From JAICMB01 sp035295125 (GTDB lineage Bacteria; Acidobacteriota; Terriglobia; Bryobacterales; Bryobacteraceae), in contig DATGJP010000120.1 in assembly GCA_035295125.1 (NCBI GenBank), positions 171,563 through 235,562 of the forward strand: DNA of 64,000 bases, given 5' to 3'. The notes below the pieces were generated by a model that was not told the DNA's origin, did not search any database, and saw only the letters and a list, made by a program, of their open reading frames with translations. The position numbers and the translations under genes were made by a program. Positions 8,274-17,849 of the stretch are shown here, piece after piece. Each line of letters starts with the position of its first letter. Position 1 is the first letter of the stretch.

Positions 8274-10952
8274 ATGCGGCTCGTAGTGTCTCTCGCGGTA
8301 GTCTTGTCCCTGGATGCCCAAGTGAACGTCCTGACATGGCATAATGACAATGCTCGGACCGGACAGAACTTGAACGAGACGATTCTTACCCCGGCTACCG
8401 TGGATTCCAGCACCTTTGGTAAGCTTTTCGTGATTCCCGTGGATGGGAAGGTCGATGCCCAGCCGCTTTACGTTCCCTCGGTTGCTGTGCCCAATAAGGG
8501 AACGCACAATGTGCTCTACGTCGTCACGGAACACGACAGCGCATATGCGTTCGACGCGGACGACGGAACGCCGCTTTGGCATGTCTCGCTTTTGAATTCC
8601 GGCGAGTCAACCTCGGACGACCGTAGTTGCGGTCAGGTGACACCGGAGATCGGGATCACTTCAACGCCAGTCATCGATGTTCGGATCGGTTCCCATGGAG
8701 TGATGTATGTCGTCTCGATGTCGAAAGACGCCTCGGGCAGTTATCATCAGCGCTTGCATGCCTTGGATCTCATCACAGGTGGGGAACAGCTTGGTGGACC
8801 AGTAGAAGTTCAGGCCAGCTATCCCGGCGCTGGAAACTTCGATGGGAAACAGTACAAAGAACGGGCAGCTCTCCTGATCGCAAATGGCATCGTCTACACA
8901 AGCTGGGCCTCGCACTGCGATATTCCTCCATACACCGGCTGGGTGATCGGCTACGACGAAAGTACCCTGCAGCGTGTCACGGTCATGAACCTGACGCCGA
9001 ATGGCAGCGAGGGTTCGATCTGGGCCTCAGGAGCGGGCCCGGCTGCAGATGCCTCTGGAACTATCTACCTCATGACAGCCAATGGAACATTCGACACAAC
9101 GCTCGATAGTTCGGGGATGCCCTCTCGCGGCGATTTCGGAAATGCATTCGTGAAGCTCACACCCTCCGGCACGGCACTGTCCGTGACAGATTACTTCACC
9201 ATGTCGAACACCGTTTCAGAGTCGGCCGCGGATGAAGACTTGGGTTCCGGCGGCCTGATTTTGCTTCCGTCGCTCCAGGATGCGCAAGGCAATGCCCACG
9301 ACCTCACGGTCGGCGCCGGAAAAGACGGCAACATGTACGTAGTGGATCGCAACAACATGGGACACTTCCGAAAGGACAGCAACTCCATCTACCAGGATCT
9401 ACAGGGTGCCTTGGGCGGCGTTTTTTCCACGCCGGCCTGGTTCAATGGAAGCCTGTATTATGCCTCGGTCGGCGGAAGGCTTATGCAGTTCGTGTTTCGG
9501 AATGGTGTTTTCGTCGAGAGCCCAACGTCCCAGTCGGCAACGACCTTCCCGTATCCGGGCGCAACTCCATCCATTTCCGCGAGTGGAAACTCGAATGGGA
9601 TTGCCTGGGTGGCCGAGAATTCGAATCCCGCCGTGCTGCATGCTTACGATGCCGCGGATCTTTCGAAGGAGTTATACAACAGCAATCAAGCGGCGAATGG
9701 CCGCGATCATTTCGGTACAGGGAATAAGTACATCGTCCCGACTGTGGCGAATGGCAAGGTGTATGTAGCAACGACGAACGGAATTGGTGTTTTTGGATTA
9801 ATCGCCGGCTTCCAGTTTGTGCCGGTGACGCCCTGCCGCATGGCTGACACGCGCAGTGCCACCGGGCCCTTCGGTGGACCAGCACTCATCGGAGGCACAG
9901 GCCGGACTTACGCCGTGCCGGCAAGCGCCTGTAACATTCCGGCAACCGCGGTAGCGTATTCGCTGAATATCACGGCGGTTCCACCCGGCCCGCTCTCGTA
10001 TCTCTCCGTCTGGCCTGCTGGCCAGCCACAACCCTTCGTCTCCACCTTGAACTCCTTCGATGGCCGCGTTGTCGCCAATGCCGCGATTGTTCCCGCTGGC
10101 ACGCAGGGCGCGGTCAGCTTGTACGCCAGCGACACTACCGACGTCGTCATCGACATCAATGGCTACTTCGCTCCGTCGAAGACTCCAGGCAGTCTTTCGT
10201 TCTATAGCCTGACTCCGTGCCGGATTGCCGATACACGTAGCGCAGCGGGGCAGTTGGGCGGTCCATTCATCAGTGGCGGTTCCGCGCGCAATTTCCCCAT
10301 CGCCTCCAGCCCTTGTTTAGGTTCGAATACGGCACAGGCGTATGCGCTAAACATCACGGTGGTGCCTCACCAGCCACTCGAGTATCTGGCTACGTGGCCG
10401 AGTGGCCAGGCACAGCCTTTCGTGTCGACTTTGAACTCCTCCGATGGAAGCGTTGTCGCCAATGCGGCGATCGTGCCTGCCGGTAGCAATGGAGCCATCA
10501 GCGTTTTTGCGACCGGCGACACCGACGTCATCATCGACATTAATGGATACTTCGCTCCGCCGGGCTCGCCCGCAGCGCGGTCGCTGTACACGGTGTCGCC
10601 GTGCCGGGTGGTAGATACACGGGGAGGGTTCAGTGCTCCGTTCGGGCCGCCCAGCCTGCCGCTCGGTGGATCGCGAAGCTTCCCTATTCCGACCGGAGCG
10701 TGTGCTGGCATTCCTGCTTCGGTACAAGCCTATTCGCTCAACGTCACGGTAGTGCCAAACGGTCCCTTGAGCTACTTGACTGCCTGGCCAACAGGATTGC
10801 CTCAGCCTGTTGTCTCCACGGTCAACTCTCCAGCCGGAAAGGTCGTGGCCAATGCCGCGATCGTGCGGGCTGGGACTAATGGTGCGATTACCGTGTTCGT
10901 GACCAACCCTACGGATCTGATCCTCGACATCAACGCATACTTCGCACCTTAA
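8274..10952 (+). CDS. Large secreted propeller protein with three C-terminal tandem domains
   Basis: An 892-residue secreted protein. A signal peptide (MRLVVSLAVVLSLDA) precedes a region to about residue 505 with PQQ-type beta-propeller character (VLYVVTEHDSAYAFDADDGT, NGIVYTSWAS, GNMYVVDRNN). Three tandem copies of a domain of about 120 residues follow, starting near residues 512, 642 and 770. Each begins with TPCRMADTR or a close variant and ends with DVVIDINGYFAP or similar, with a central VSTLNS and VVANAAIVPAG block. These repeats are known from exported proteins of soil bacteria; binding or adhesion is an inference. No catalytic residues can be assigned. Confidence 0.78.
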   Translation: MRLVVSLAVVLSLDAQVNVLTWHNDNARTGQNLNETILTPATVDSSTFGKLFVIPVDGKVDAQPLYVPSVAVPNKGTHNVLYVVTEHDSAYAFDADDGTPLWHVSLLNSGESTSDDRSCGQVTPEIGITSTPVIDVRIGSHGVMYVVSMSKDASGSYHQRLHALDLITGGEQLGGPVEVQASYPGAGNFDGKQYKERAALLIANGIVYTSWASHCDIPPYTGWVIGYDESTLQRVTVMNLTPNGSEGSIWASGAGPAADASGTIYLMTANGTFDTTLDSSGMPSRGDFGNAFVKLTPSGTALSVTDYFTMSNTVSESAADEDLGSGGLILLPSLQDAQGNAHDLTVGAGKDGNMYVVDRNNMGHFRKDSNSIYQDLQGALGGVFSTPAWFNGSLYYASVGGRLMQFVFRNGVFVESPTSQSATTFPYPGATPSISASGNSNGIAWVAENSNPAVLHAYDAADLSKELYNSNQAANGRDHFGTGNKYIVPTVANGKVYVATTNGIGVFGLIAGFQFVPVTPCRMADTRSATGPFGGPALIGGTGRTYAVPASACNIPATAVAYSLNITAVPPGPLSYLSVWPAGQPQPFVSTLNSFDGRVVANAAIVPAGTQGAVSLYASDTTDVVIDINGYFAPSKTPGSLSFYSLTPCRIADTRSAAGQLGGPFISGGSARNFPIASSPCLGSNTAQAYALNITVVPHQPLEYLATWPSGQAQPFVSTLNSSDGSVVANAAIVPAGSNGAISVFATGDTDVIIDINGYFAPPGSPAARSLYTVSPCRVVDTRGGFSAPFGPPSLPLGGSRSFPIPTGACAGIPASVQAYSLNVTVVPNGPLSYLTAWPTGLPQPVVSTVNSPAGKVVANAAIVRAGTNGAITVFVTNPTDLILDINAYFAP

Positions 10953-11110
10953 TCCTGTCCGGGTTTGAGGCGAATGGCCGCCCAATCCACTAATTGACTC
11001 AGATCGCCAAACCGGTGGCAATACTCAGCCGCTTGGCGCAAAGCCCCAGGGCAGATTTCGACCACTGGGCCTTTGAACACGAAGGGCGCGTAAACGGGAA
11101 TCGGAAGCAT
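10949..11110 (-). CDS. 53-residue ORF coupled to the RND outer-membrane channel gene
   Basis: A short frame whose ATG overlaps the TGA of the upstream channel gene by one base (TGATG), the usual form of translational coupling. The product starts MLPIPVYAPFVFKGPVVEI and has two cysteines and an adjacent histidine (EICPGAL, EYCHRF), then LSQLVDWAAIRLKPGQD. Codon use looks normal for this genome. The stop overlaps the tail of the convergent surface-protein gene by 3-4 bp. Function is unknown; a role with the metal efflux pump is suggested only by position. Confidence 0.5.
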   Translation of the reverse strand: MLPIPVYAPFVFKGPVVEICPGALRQAAEYCHRFGDLSQLVDWAAIRLKPGQD

Positions 11111-12372
11111 CAAAGCACGACCTCAGCTCCCACAGCCTGGTCGAGTTGGCTGCCTGCCGTCAGAAACGCGCCGATGAGGTTCAGGTAGGCCACCTGAATG
11201 CTCCGGTAGTCGCTCTGTGCCTGCAAAAAATCAAGCAGCGAAGCTCCGCCATGCTCATACGAGTACGAAATAATATCCCGAACTTCAGTGGCCTGTTTCA
11301 AATAGTCCGACTTATACGGCCGCAGTAGGGCGAGATTGCTGTTCAGCGTCGCATAGGCGGAGTCTACATCCCCGAAAACCTGGGCTTCAGTCGCATCGCG
11401 CGTTCGCTCAGAACGACTAATATCCAGCAGAGTCTTCTGCTTCTCGCCCTGATTGCGATCAAAGATACGCAGAGGAATACTCACGTTCACCCCGAAGTAG
11501 AAGGTCAACGGCGGGTTATGTGCGACGTCCACTCCAAATGTCGGGTCGGTGGAACCGTTCGCAATCGCCAACTTATGATCGGTTTTCGCTTTCTCAATCG
11601 TTCGAACGGAGGCCTTCAGGTCAGGCCGGTTGTCCGCCGCCATCTGGCGCAGTCGAGTGAGCGGAGGAATGTCTTCTGTGAAATCGAAGGTCCCGGTCAC
11701 ATCGAACTGATCCACCGAGGTGCGATCGTTGAGCAGCGTTAACAACTGGATTTTTGCGGTGCGCAGATTTACCAGGGCGGTTTGGACGTCGGTCTCGAAC
11801 TGTACGCGCTGCAACTTCAGGCGAATCAGATCCACCCTGGCAATGTCGCCCGCCTTTTGCCGGGCTTCGTTGATCGACAATAAGTTGTCGTAATAGGCGA
11901 GAGTCTCGCGAGCCAGGGCGAGCACCTGCTTGGCCTGCAGTAACTGCACGAATGTATTGCGCACGGTGAACACCATGGTGCGCTCCAGATCCTGTTGCTG
12001 CGACTCGGCGATATCGGTGGCCTGCCTGGCGCTCTCCAGGCGCAGTTCGCGTTTGTGCCCGCGCTCGTGCAAATAGCTGAACGAGTATATCGGCAGCGCG
12101 AACGCCAGGGGCCGATATGGGTTGCTCGTGAACGGTTGAAGCTGGTCCACTCCGACGGTTGCGTCCGGATTCGGCCGCAGGTACGCGGTCACCTCGTCTG
12201 CCCGCGATTCGTCAATGCCGATACGGCCCGCCTTCAGAGTGGGGTTCGTCGCGATGAACCGGTCGCGAATCTGCTGCCATGTAAAAACCTGTTGAGCCGT
12301 CGCCAGACGCGTCAGCGAGACCGCAATCAGAAATGTTGTGCACAGATGCCGTGAACGACAAATGCGCTGCAT
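11110..12372 (-). CDS. Outer-membrane efflux channel, TolC/CusC family
   Basis: A 420-residue TolC-family protein with a signal peptide (CTTFLIAVSLTRLATAQQ). Two long coiled-coil halves are evident, for example DIAESQQQDLERTMVFTVRN and EVRDIISYSYEHGGASLLDF, the second being the characteristic end of the repeat. It would form the outer-membrane tunnel of the tripartite heavy-metal pump encoded just upstream. The ATG follows GGAGGTAGT closely; a longer frame begins inside the pump gene. It starts 35 bp after the pump stop. Closest in type to CzcC/CusC rather than drug-efflux TolC. Confidence 0.88.
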   Translation of the reverse strand: MQRICRSRHLCTTFLIAVSLTRLATAQQVFTWQQIRDRFIATNPTLKAGRIGIDESRADEVTAYLRPNPDATVGVDQLQPFTSNPYRPLAFALPIYSFSYLHERGHKRELRLESARQATDIAESQQQDLERTMVFTVRNTFVQLLQAKQVLALARETLAYYDNLLSINEARQKAGDIARVDLIRLKLQRVQFETDVQTALVNLRTAKIQLLTLLNDRTSVDQFDVTGTFDFTEDIPPLTRLRQMAADNRPDLKASVRTIEKAKTDHKLAIANGSTDPTFGVDVAHNPPLTFYFGVNVSIPLRIFDRNQGEKQKTLLDISRSERTRDATEAQVFGDVDSAYATLNSNLALLRPYKSDYLKQATEVRDIISYSYEHGGASLLDFLQAQSDYRSIQVAYLNLIGAFLTAGSQLDQAVGAEVVL

Positions 12373-12407
12373 ACTACCTCCAATTTGAATGGTCGTTTCG
12401 AGGGGCG

Positions 12408-15400
12408 TCATACCTGAAGCACGTCGCCATCGCGCGCCACGAGCGCATAGAGCACGGGCGCCAGGAACACCGACAGAAGTAAACGCGAGAGAAGACCGCC
12501 GACAATAACGATGGCGAACGGCTTTTGCGAGTCGCTGCCGATGCCGGTGGACATGGCAGCCGGCAGCATGCCAAGGCAGGCAACCAGGGCCGTCATCATG
12601 ATGGGCCGCAGCCGCAGGACTGACGCTTCCAGCGTGGCCGTCATGGTGTCGCGACCTTCCAGCCGAAGCTTGTTAATGAACGAATATAAGATCACGCTGG
12701 TCTGCACCGCGACGCCCATCAGCGCAATGAAACCCAACATTGACGACACGCTGAAAGTCGTGTGCGTCATCCACAACGCCAGCAGACCGCCGACTGGCTG
12801 CGTAAGAAATACGCTCAGCAGGATGATGGCTGGGAATTTCAGGTTGCCGTACAGCGCGAACAGGATCAGGATGATCAACAGTGCCGTCAGGGGCAGAATA
12901 AACTTCATCTGGGAGCGCGCGGCAAGATAATCTTTGTACTCGCCGCCCCAATCGAACCGGTAGCCGATGGGCAGGTGCACCGCCGCTTCCACCTTGCTCC
13001 GCGCTTCTCCGACCGCGCTTGCAAGGTCGCGGCCCTCCACGCTGAACTGCACGCCAACGTAGCGCTCGTTTTCTTCGCGATAAATAAATGATGCGCCATT
13101 CTCGACCCGTATGCTGGCGAATTGGCTGAGGGGCAGATACTGACCGTCCGGAGTTGCCACCAGGAGGTTCTTGATCGCATCCATGTTCTTGCGAAAGGGT
13201 TCCTGCAGGCGTACTTCGAGGTCGAATTGACGCTCGCCCTGGATTACCTGCGAGGCGGCCGCACCGCCGATGGCGGTTTCAATCAGTGTATTGATATCGC
13301 TGACGTTCAGGCCGAAGCGCGCCATCTTGGCGCGGTCAGGCTCGATAATCAAGCTGGGCTGGCCAAGCTCGCGCACCAACGTGATTTCAGTCACGCCCGG
13401 GATCTTGGACAGAATATCCCTGGCCTCGGTAGCCTTCTGTTGCAGCGTATTCAGGTCACTTCCAAAAATCTTCACCGCCAGGGCGCTCTTCAGGCCTGTC
13501 TCCGCTTCGTCGACGGCATCCTCGGCGGGCTGCGTGTAATTGAAGATGACGCCAGGAAATGAAGAGAGCTTCTTCTGAATGGCTTCGATCAGTTCAGGCT
13601 TTGTGTGGATAGCGCCGCTCCAGGCGGGGTCCCCGTATGGCTTGAGGCCTACATAGAATTCGTTATTGAAAAAGCCGGTCGGATCGGTGCCGTCGTCAGG
13701 ACGCCCGAGTTCGTTCCCCACGGTCGTCACCTGCGGAAACCCAAGCAGGATATTCCGAATCTCGGGGGATAGTTTGCTCGCGTCTTCAAAAGATATGGTG
13801 TAAGGCGTCGTGGCTCGAACCCACAGTGCGCCTTCGTCCAGGTGCGGCATGAACTCGCCACCGATCAAGGGAATCAGAAGCAACGATGCGCCAAATACGG
13901 CAATGCAGGCCACAACAGTCGCGATGCGGTGCCGCAGACACCAATCGAGCGACCGGCCGTATCCGTTCTTGAGCGCTTCGTAGGCCCGCGCTCTGGGCTC
14001 GTGCACATGCTTTTTCAGAAAATATGCGCACAGGACCGGCAGCAGCGTGAGCGAACAAAGCAGCGCCCCCAGCAGCGCGAAGGACATTGTGTCCGCCATG
14101 GGCGCGAACAGCCGGCCCGACGGACCCTGCAGAACGTAAATTGGAAGATAGCCTGCGATAATTACGGCGACCGCGTAGAAGATTGGCCGCTCGACATCGT
14201 GCGCGGCCACGCGAATGACATTCACCAGGTTGTATTCCTGGTCCTTTCTCTCCGCCAGTTCGCGAAATATGTTTTCCACCATGACCACGCCGCCGTCCAC
14301 GATGATTCCGAAATCGATCGCTCCGATCGAGAGCAGGTTCGCGGGGATATGCCGCCAGTCGAGACAAATGAAGGCGAACAGCAGCGCGAACGGAATCGTC
14401 ACCGCGACGATTAGCGCAGTGCGCACGCTGAACAGCATAAGCCCGAGGATTACCAGGACCAGAAGCATGCCGCGCAACAGGTTGCGCTCAACCGTCTTCG
14501 TGGTTTCATCAATGAGTTGGTGGCGATCGTAAAACGGGACCACTTTCACGTCGGGAGGCAGGACATTCCTGTTCAAGTTCTGCGTAACCTGCTCCACGCG
14601 CTTGAGCACGACCTGCGCCTGCTCGCCAACGCGCATCAGGATGACACCCTCCACAGCGTCGTCGTGGCGCATGAAGCCGAACTGCCCGAGACGAACCGCG
14701 TGTCCGATCTCCACCTGGGCTACATCGTGCACGTACACGGGAATGCCGGTGTGCACGCCCAGCACGATATTGCCGATGTCCTGGGTATTTCGCACCAGTC
14801 CCAGGCCACGAACATAATAAAATTGCCCGCCTTGCGAGTAGAACCCCCCACCAGCGTTGGCGTTATTGCCTCCCAGTTGCTGGACGACCTGGCTCACGGT
14901 AATTCCGTACGCGAAGAGCTTATTGGGGTCGAGCAGCACCTGGTACTGCATCGTTAGTCCCCCGAGGCCCGAATCGTCGGCCACGCCGGGAATGCCGCGA
15001 TAGGCGCGCTCGAGAACCCAATCCTCGATCGTCTTGAGATCCTCCAGGCTACGGTCCGGGCTCTGAACCACATATCGATAAATCAAGCCGCTTGGACTGA
15101 ACAAAGGCGATAGTTTCGGCGACACTCCAGCCGGCATCTGCGCATTTGTCACGCGCTCGAAGGCCTGCTCGCGCACGAAGTACGGATCGGCATCGTAGTT
15201 GAAGTTCATCTGCACCGACGAAAGCCCGTACAACGAAATCGAACGGAGCGAGTCGAGCTTGGGAATCCCGTTCATTTCAATTTCGATCGGGATCGTCACC
15301 AGCCGCTCCATCTCCTCAGCGGCGTGGCCGGGCCATTGCGAGATGATCTCGACGTGCGGTGGAGCGAGATCAGGATACGCGTCGATGGGAAGCTTCTGGA

Positions 15401-15491
15401 ACGCGATGGCACCCCAGATCATGAGCAAAAGCGAGCTGACAATAATAAGGAAACGCTGCGAGAGCGCGAACGATACGAGGCGAGCAATCAT
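12408..15491 (-). CDS. Heavy-metal efflux RND pump, CusA/CzcA type
   Basis: A 1027-residue inner-membrane RND transporter of the heavy-metal (HME) subfamily. It has the N-terminal LSQRFLIIVSSLLLMIWGAI helix, the proton-relay segment AIDFGIIVDGGVVMVEN in TM4, two large periplasmic halves and a mirrored TM7-12 block ending MTALVACLGMLPAAMSTGIG. It uses proton influx to drive metal cations out through its adaptor and channel. The start is set at MIARLVSFALSQ, 7 bp after the adaptor stop; a longer frame would run back into the adaptor. The metal (Cu/Ag against Co/Zn/Cd) cannot be decided by reading. Confidence 0.93.
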   Translation of the reverse strand: MIARLVSFALSQRFLIIVSSLLLMIWGAIAFQKLPIDAYPDLAPPHVEIISQWPGHAAEEMERLVTIPIEIEMNGIPKLDSLRSISLYGLSSVQMNFNYDADPYFVREQAFERVTNAQMPAGVSPKLSPLFSPSGLIYRYVVQSPDRSLEDLKTIEDWVLERAYRGIPGVADDSGLGGLTMQYQVLLDPNKLFAYGITVSQVVQQLGGNNANAGGGFYSQGGQFYYVRGLGLVRNTQDIGNIVLGVHTGIPVYVHDVAQVEIGHAVRLGQFGFMRHDDAVEGVILMRVGEQAQVVLKRVEQVTQNLNRNVLPPDVKVVPFYDRHQLIDETTKTVERNLLRGMLLVLVILGLMLFSVRTALIVAVTIPFALLFAFICLDWRHIPANLLSIGAIDFGIIVDGGVVMVENIFRELAERKDQEYNLVNVIRVAAHDVERPIFYAVAVIIAGYLPIYVLQGPSGRLFAPMADTMSFALLGALLCSLTLLPVLCAYFLKKHVHEPRARAYEALKNGYGRSLDWCLRHRIATVVACIAVFGASLLLIPLIGGEFMPHLDEGALWVRATTPYTISFEDASKLSPEIRNILLGFPQVTTVGNELGRPDDGTDPTGFFNNEFYVGLKPYGDPAWSGAIHTKPELIEAIQKKLSSFPGVIFNYTQPAEDAVDEAETGLKSALAVKIFGSDLNTLQQKATEARDILSKIPGVTEITLVRELGQPSLIIEPDRAKMARFGLNVSDINTLIETAIGGAAASQVIQGERQFDLEVRLQEPFRKNMDAIKNLLVATPDGQYLPLSQFASIRVENGASFIYREENERYVGVQFSVEGRDLASAVGEARSKVEAAVHLPIGYRFDWGGEYKDYLAARSQMKFILPLTALLIILILFALYGNLKFPAIILLSVFLTQPVGGLLALWMTHTTFSVSSMLGFIALMGVAVQTSVILYSFINKLRLEGRDTMTATLEASVLRLRPIMMTALVACLGMLPAAMSTGIGSDSQKPFAIVIVGGLLSRLLLSVFLAPVLYALVARDGDVLQV

Positions 15492-15498
15492 GTCGGGT

Positions 15499-16704
15499 TT
15501 ATTTGTAATTGCTCGCGAACTGGAGAAACACGCTGCCTTCCGAGACGACGGTTTCTCCTTCTTTGAGACCCTTGACGACCTCCAACTGGTCGTCATGCTG
15601 CGCGCCGATGTCAATGACGCGTTGTGCGAATTTTCCCGGCGCGGACTCGACGTATACGAAGGGCAGGTTCTCGGCGTCGCGCAAGACGGCCGAAACAGGC
15701 ACGGAGAGAACGCTCTTCCGCATATTTGTGTGGATCACCGCGTCCACGAACATGTCCTTTTTCAGGAGTCCTTCGGGATTGCCTGTCACGATGCGAACGG
15801 GGGTCGTACGCGTGGCCGGATCGACAAAAGCGCCAATGTAGGAGACCGTACCGCGAAACACGTTTGGCAATGACGTATTCGTTTCTTCCACCGCGTCTCC
15901 GTTGTGGACTGCGGGAAGATCACGATCGAAAATGTGACCTTGGACCCAGACGCTCGACGTATCGCTGACCAGGAAGCAGGCCGTGGCGCCCGCCTGCACG
16001 AGTTGGCCGGGTGATACGAGCTTCTGAATGATGACGCCGTCAATAGGCGAACGCACCGGCATCTCGGAACTCACCGGAACTCCCTGTCTCGCGGCGGCAT
16101 CCATCTGCTCCTGCGCGATATTGAAGATCTTGAGCACCTCGAGACCGTTCTGCACATCCGTACTGGTGTCGTCATAGGCGGCCTGCGCCGCCTCCAAGTC
16201 CTTCTGAGCGATGGCGCCGCGGTCGTATAGCTCTCGCGCGCGATCGAGCGTCCGTTTCGCGAGGTCCTGCTGGCTGCGCGCCTTGCGGTACGTCGACACC
16301 GCATTGGCGATGTCCGGACTCGATACGTACAACAGCGGCTCTCCCTTTTTTACGGGCGTTCCGAGATCGACAAGGATGCGCGAGATCGGTCCGCTGACCT
16401 GCGTGATCGCCTGGCTGGTGTGGTCGGCGTTCCAGTCCACGGTACCGGTTGTATGGACCGCGATCGACCACGTCTCGTAGCGCGCTTGCGTCATCCGCAG
16501 CCGCGCAAGCTGGTCGTTGCTCACTGAAAGAAGAGCCGGTTGTTGATCGTCCGAGTGGGCCGAGGCCGTGCTCGGCTGCGTCGTTGACGGGCCGCATCCT
16601 TCCTGTAGACAGGCAATTAGCGAGAAGGTCAGAATCGATGACCCAATTCGCCAAAAAAGGGCCAGTCCCCCGGACCGATGCCGGAGGAGCTTGCACTCCT
16701 TCAT
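15499..16704 (-). CDS. RND efflux periplasmic adaptor lipoprotein (CusB/CzcB type)
   Basis: A 401-residue membrane-fusion protein. The N-terminus has a hydrophobic segment ending in LIAC with Cys32 as the likely lipidated residue. Then come a barrel strand (VHTTGTVDWNADHTSQ), the lipoyl half VSGPISRILVDLGTPVKKGE, a helical hairpin (TYRKARSQQDLAKRTLDR to QAAYDDTSTDV), and the second lipoyl half SPIDGVIIQKLVSPGQLVQ. It links the inner-membrane pump to the outer-membrane channel and may hand over metal. AAAGGAG lies eight bases before the ATG. First large gene of the metal operon. Confidence 0.92.
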   Translation of the reverse strand: MKECKLLRHRSGGLALFWRIGSSILTFSLIACLQEGCGPSTTQPSTASAHSDDQQPALLSVSNDQLARLRMTQARYETWSIAVHTTGTVDWNADHTSQAITQVSGPISRILVDLGTPVKKGEPLLYVSSPDIANAVSTYRKARSQQDLAKRTLDRARELYDRGAIAQKDLEAAQAAYDDTSTDVQNGLEVLKIFNIAQEQMDAAARQGVPVSSEMPVRSPIDGVIIQKLVSPGQLVQAGATACFLVSDTSSVWVQGHIFDRDLPAVHNGDAVEETNTSLPNVFRGTVSYIGAFVDPATRTTPVRIVTGNPEGLLKKDMFVDAVIHTNMRKSVLSVPVSAVLRDAENLPFVYVESAPGKFAQRVIDIGAQHDDQLEVVKGLKEGETVVSEGSVFLQFASNYK

Positions 16705-16755
16705 ATATAGGACTCCTTTCCTAACGGGCTAGGGAATCAGTTTGCGACGATAGCG

Positions 16756-17040
16756 TTAGGAGGAAGGAGGAGCGCGGCTACTGCTGGGGAGATTGCTTGG
16801 ATCGATAAGTCGCGCGGTTTGCTCGGATGGTACGTGCCACGTCCGTTCTATCGGAGGCAGAATCTTCGGAATGCCCGCTGGCTGCGCCCACGTCAGTTGT
16901 CCAAAATGGCAGAAGACGCAGCAGTGAGTTGCGCTGTGCTCGTGCAGACCGGACGCGAGCGTAGTGGTCAGTAGCAGCGTACATACTACGACCAGGTACA
17001 CTACGACGCTTCGGAATTTCGAAGCCCTTACCGGCGACAT
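16756..17040 (-). CDS. Small membrane-anchored protein with Cys/His cluster, head of metal operon
   Basis: A 94-residue protein upstream of the RND adaptor and on the same strand. One hydrophobic helix (VVVYLVVVCTLLLTTTLASG) is followed by a cluster HEHSATHCCVFCHFG that is an obvious candidate metal site, then a Pro/Ser-rich tail. Similar small proteins head copper or heavy-metal efflux operons in other soil bacteria; a periplasmic metal-binding role is inference. The start is chosen just before the helix; longer frames exist, and no strong ribosome site is visible. Confidence 0.55.
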   Translation of the reverse strand: MSPVRASKFRSVVVYLVVVCTLLLTTTLASGLHEHSATHCCVFCHFGQLTWAQPAGIPKILPPIERTWHVPSEQTARLIDPSNLPSSSRAPPSS

Positions 17041-17291
17041 TCGATGTTTTGAGTATATCGAAGAAGCACCGCAAAGTGGTTGACAACAGAACATGCAGCA
17101 AAGTAACGGTGACGCAGTTGCATAAGATCTTGGTGGACGGCAGTCGGCGCCTCGAGGCATACCCGATATCAGGCGACCTCTAAATGGAACGGAATCCGTG
17201 CGAAGTGTTGGCCGTGTCTGTGCCAGAGGCACAGGTCTGGACATGTTCTGGCAGGCATCTAACGGTAACCACAATTGCACGTCAATGCAGA

Positions 17292-17702
17292 ATGCAGGTG
17301 CGCTTCGTTCACATCTCGGCGACTGTCATACTCGGCGCCGTCGGCATCCTCAATCAGCGACTCTCCTGGGCGGAAGGATCGGATCCCGCGGGCACCTGGC
17401 GCGGAGAATCGCTCTGCGCGGCAGGACTTCTAGCGTGCCATGACGAGAGCGTTGTCTACTACATCAAGCACGTCTCCAACAGGTCAGACTTTGTCTTTAT
17501 CCAAGCCGATAAGATCGTGAATGGCGAGCCGGTCACGATGGGAGCCGGTGAGTGGCGCTATGATCGTACGGCAAACACCTTGGAGTGGAGGATGCCGCAA
17601 CAGGTCTGGTTTCTCAAGATTACCGGCAGCCGTATGAAAGGAACACTTAAGCGAACGGATGGCGCCACTCTTCGGAACATGACCCTGGAAAAGGACCCGT
17701 AG
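17292..17702 (+). CDS. Exported hypothetical protein
   Basis: A 136-residue protein not recognised. It has a plausible signal peptide (MQVRFVHISATVILGAVGIL) and a mature region starting GTWRGESLCAAGLLACHDES, with two cysteines likely to form a disulphide, followed by alternating strands (WRYDRTANTLEWRM, WFLKITGSRMKGTLK) that suggest a small beta-barrel. A longer frame from 17184 would bury the signal. It is divergent from the metal operon, with a 251-bp region between them that holds no other gene I can support. Confidence 0.55.
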   Translation: MQVRFVHISATVILGAVGILNQRLSWAEGSDPAGTWRGESLCAAGLLACHDESVVYYIKHVSNRSDFVFIQADKIVNGEPVTMGAGEWRYDRTANTLEWRMPQQVWFLKITGSRMKGTLKRTDGATLRNMTLEKDP

Positions 17703-17849
17703 CCCCCTTGGATCGCACTTTGACGGAAAGCACGGTATCCACACCGCCAGTCGCGTCTGATGACCGCTGTGACCGCAATCGTGCCGCAACTCCAATTTGT
17801 GACGAACCTGCACCTGCGGTTGTCGAACGGGATTCTATACTGAAGTTTC

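Noticed and set aside
12408..15614. Longer N-terminus for the RND pump
   Set aside because: The extra 41 residues overlap the adaptor gene and are Ser/Arg-rich; the normal RND start is MIARLVSFALSQ.
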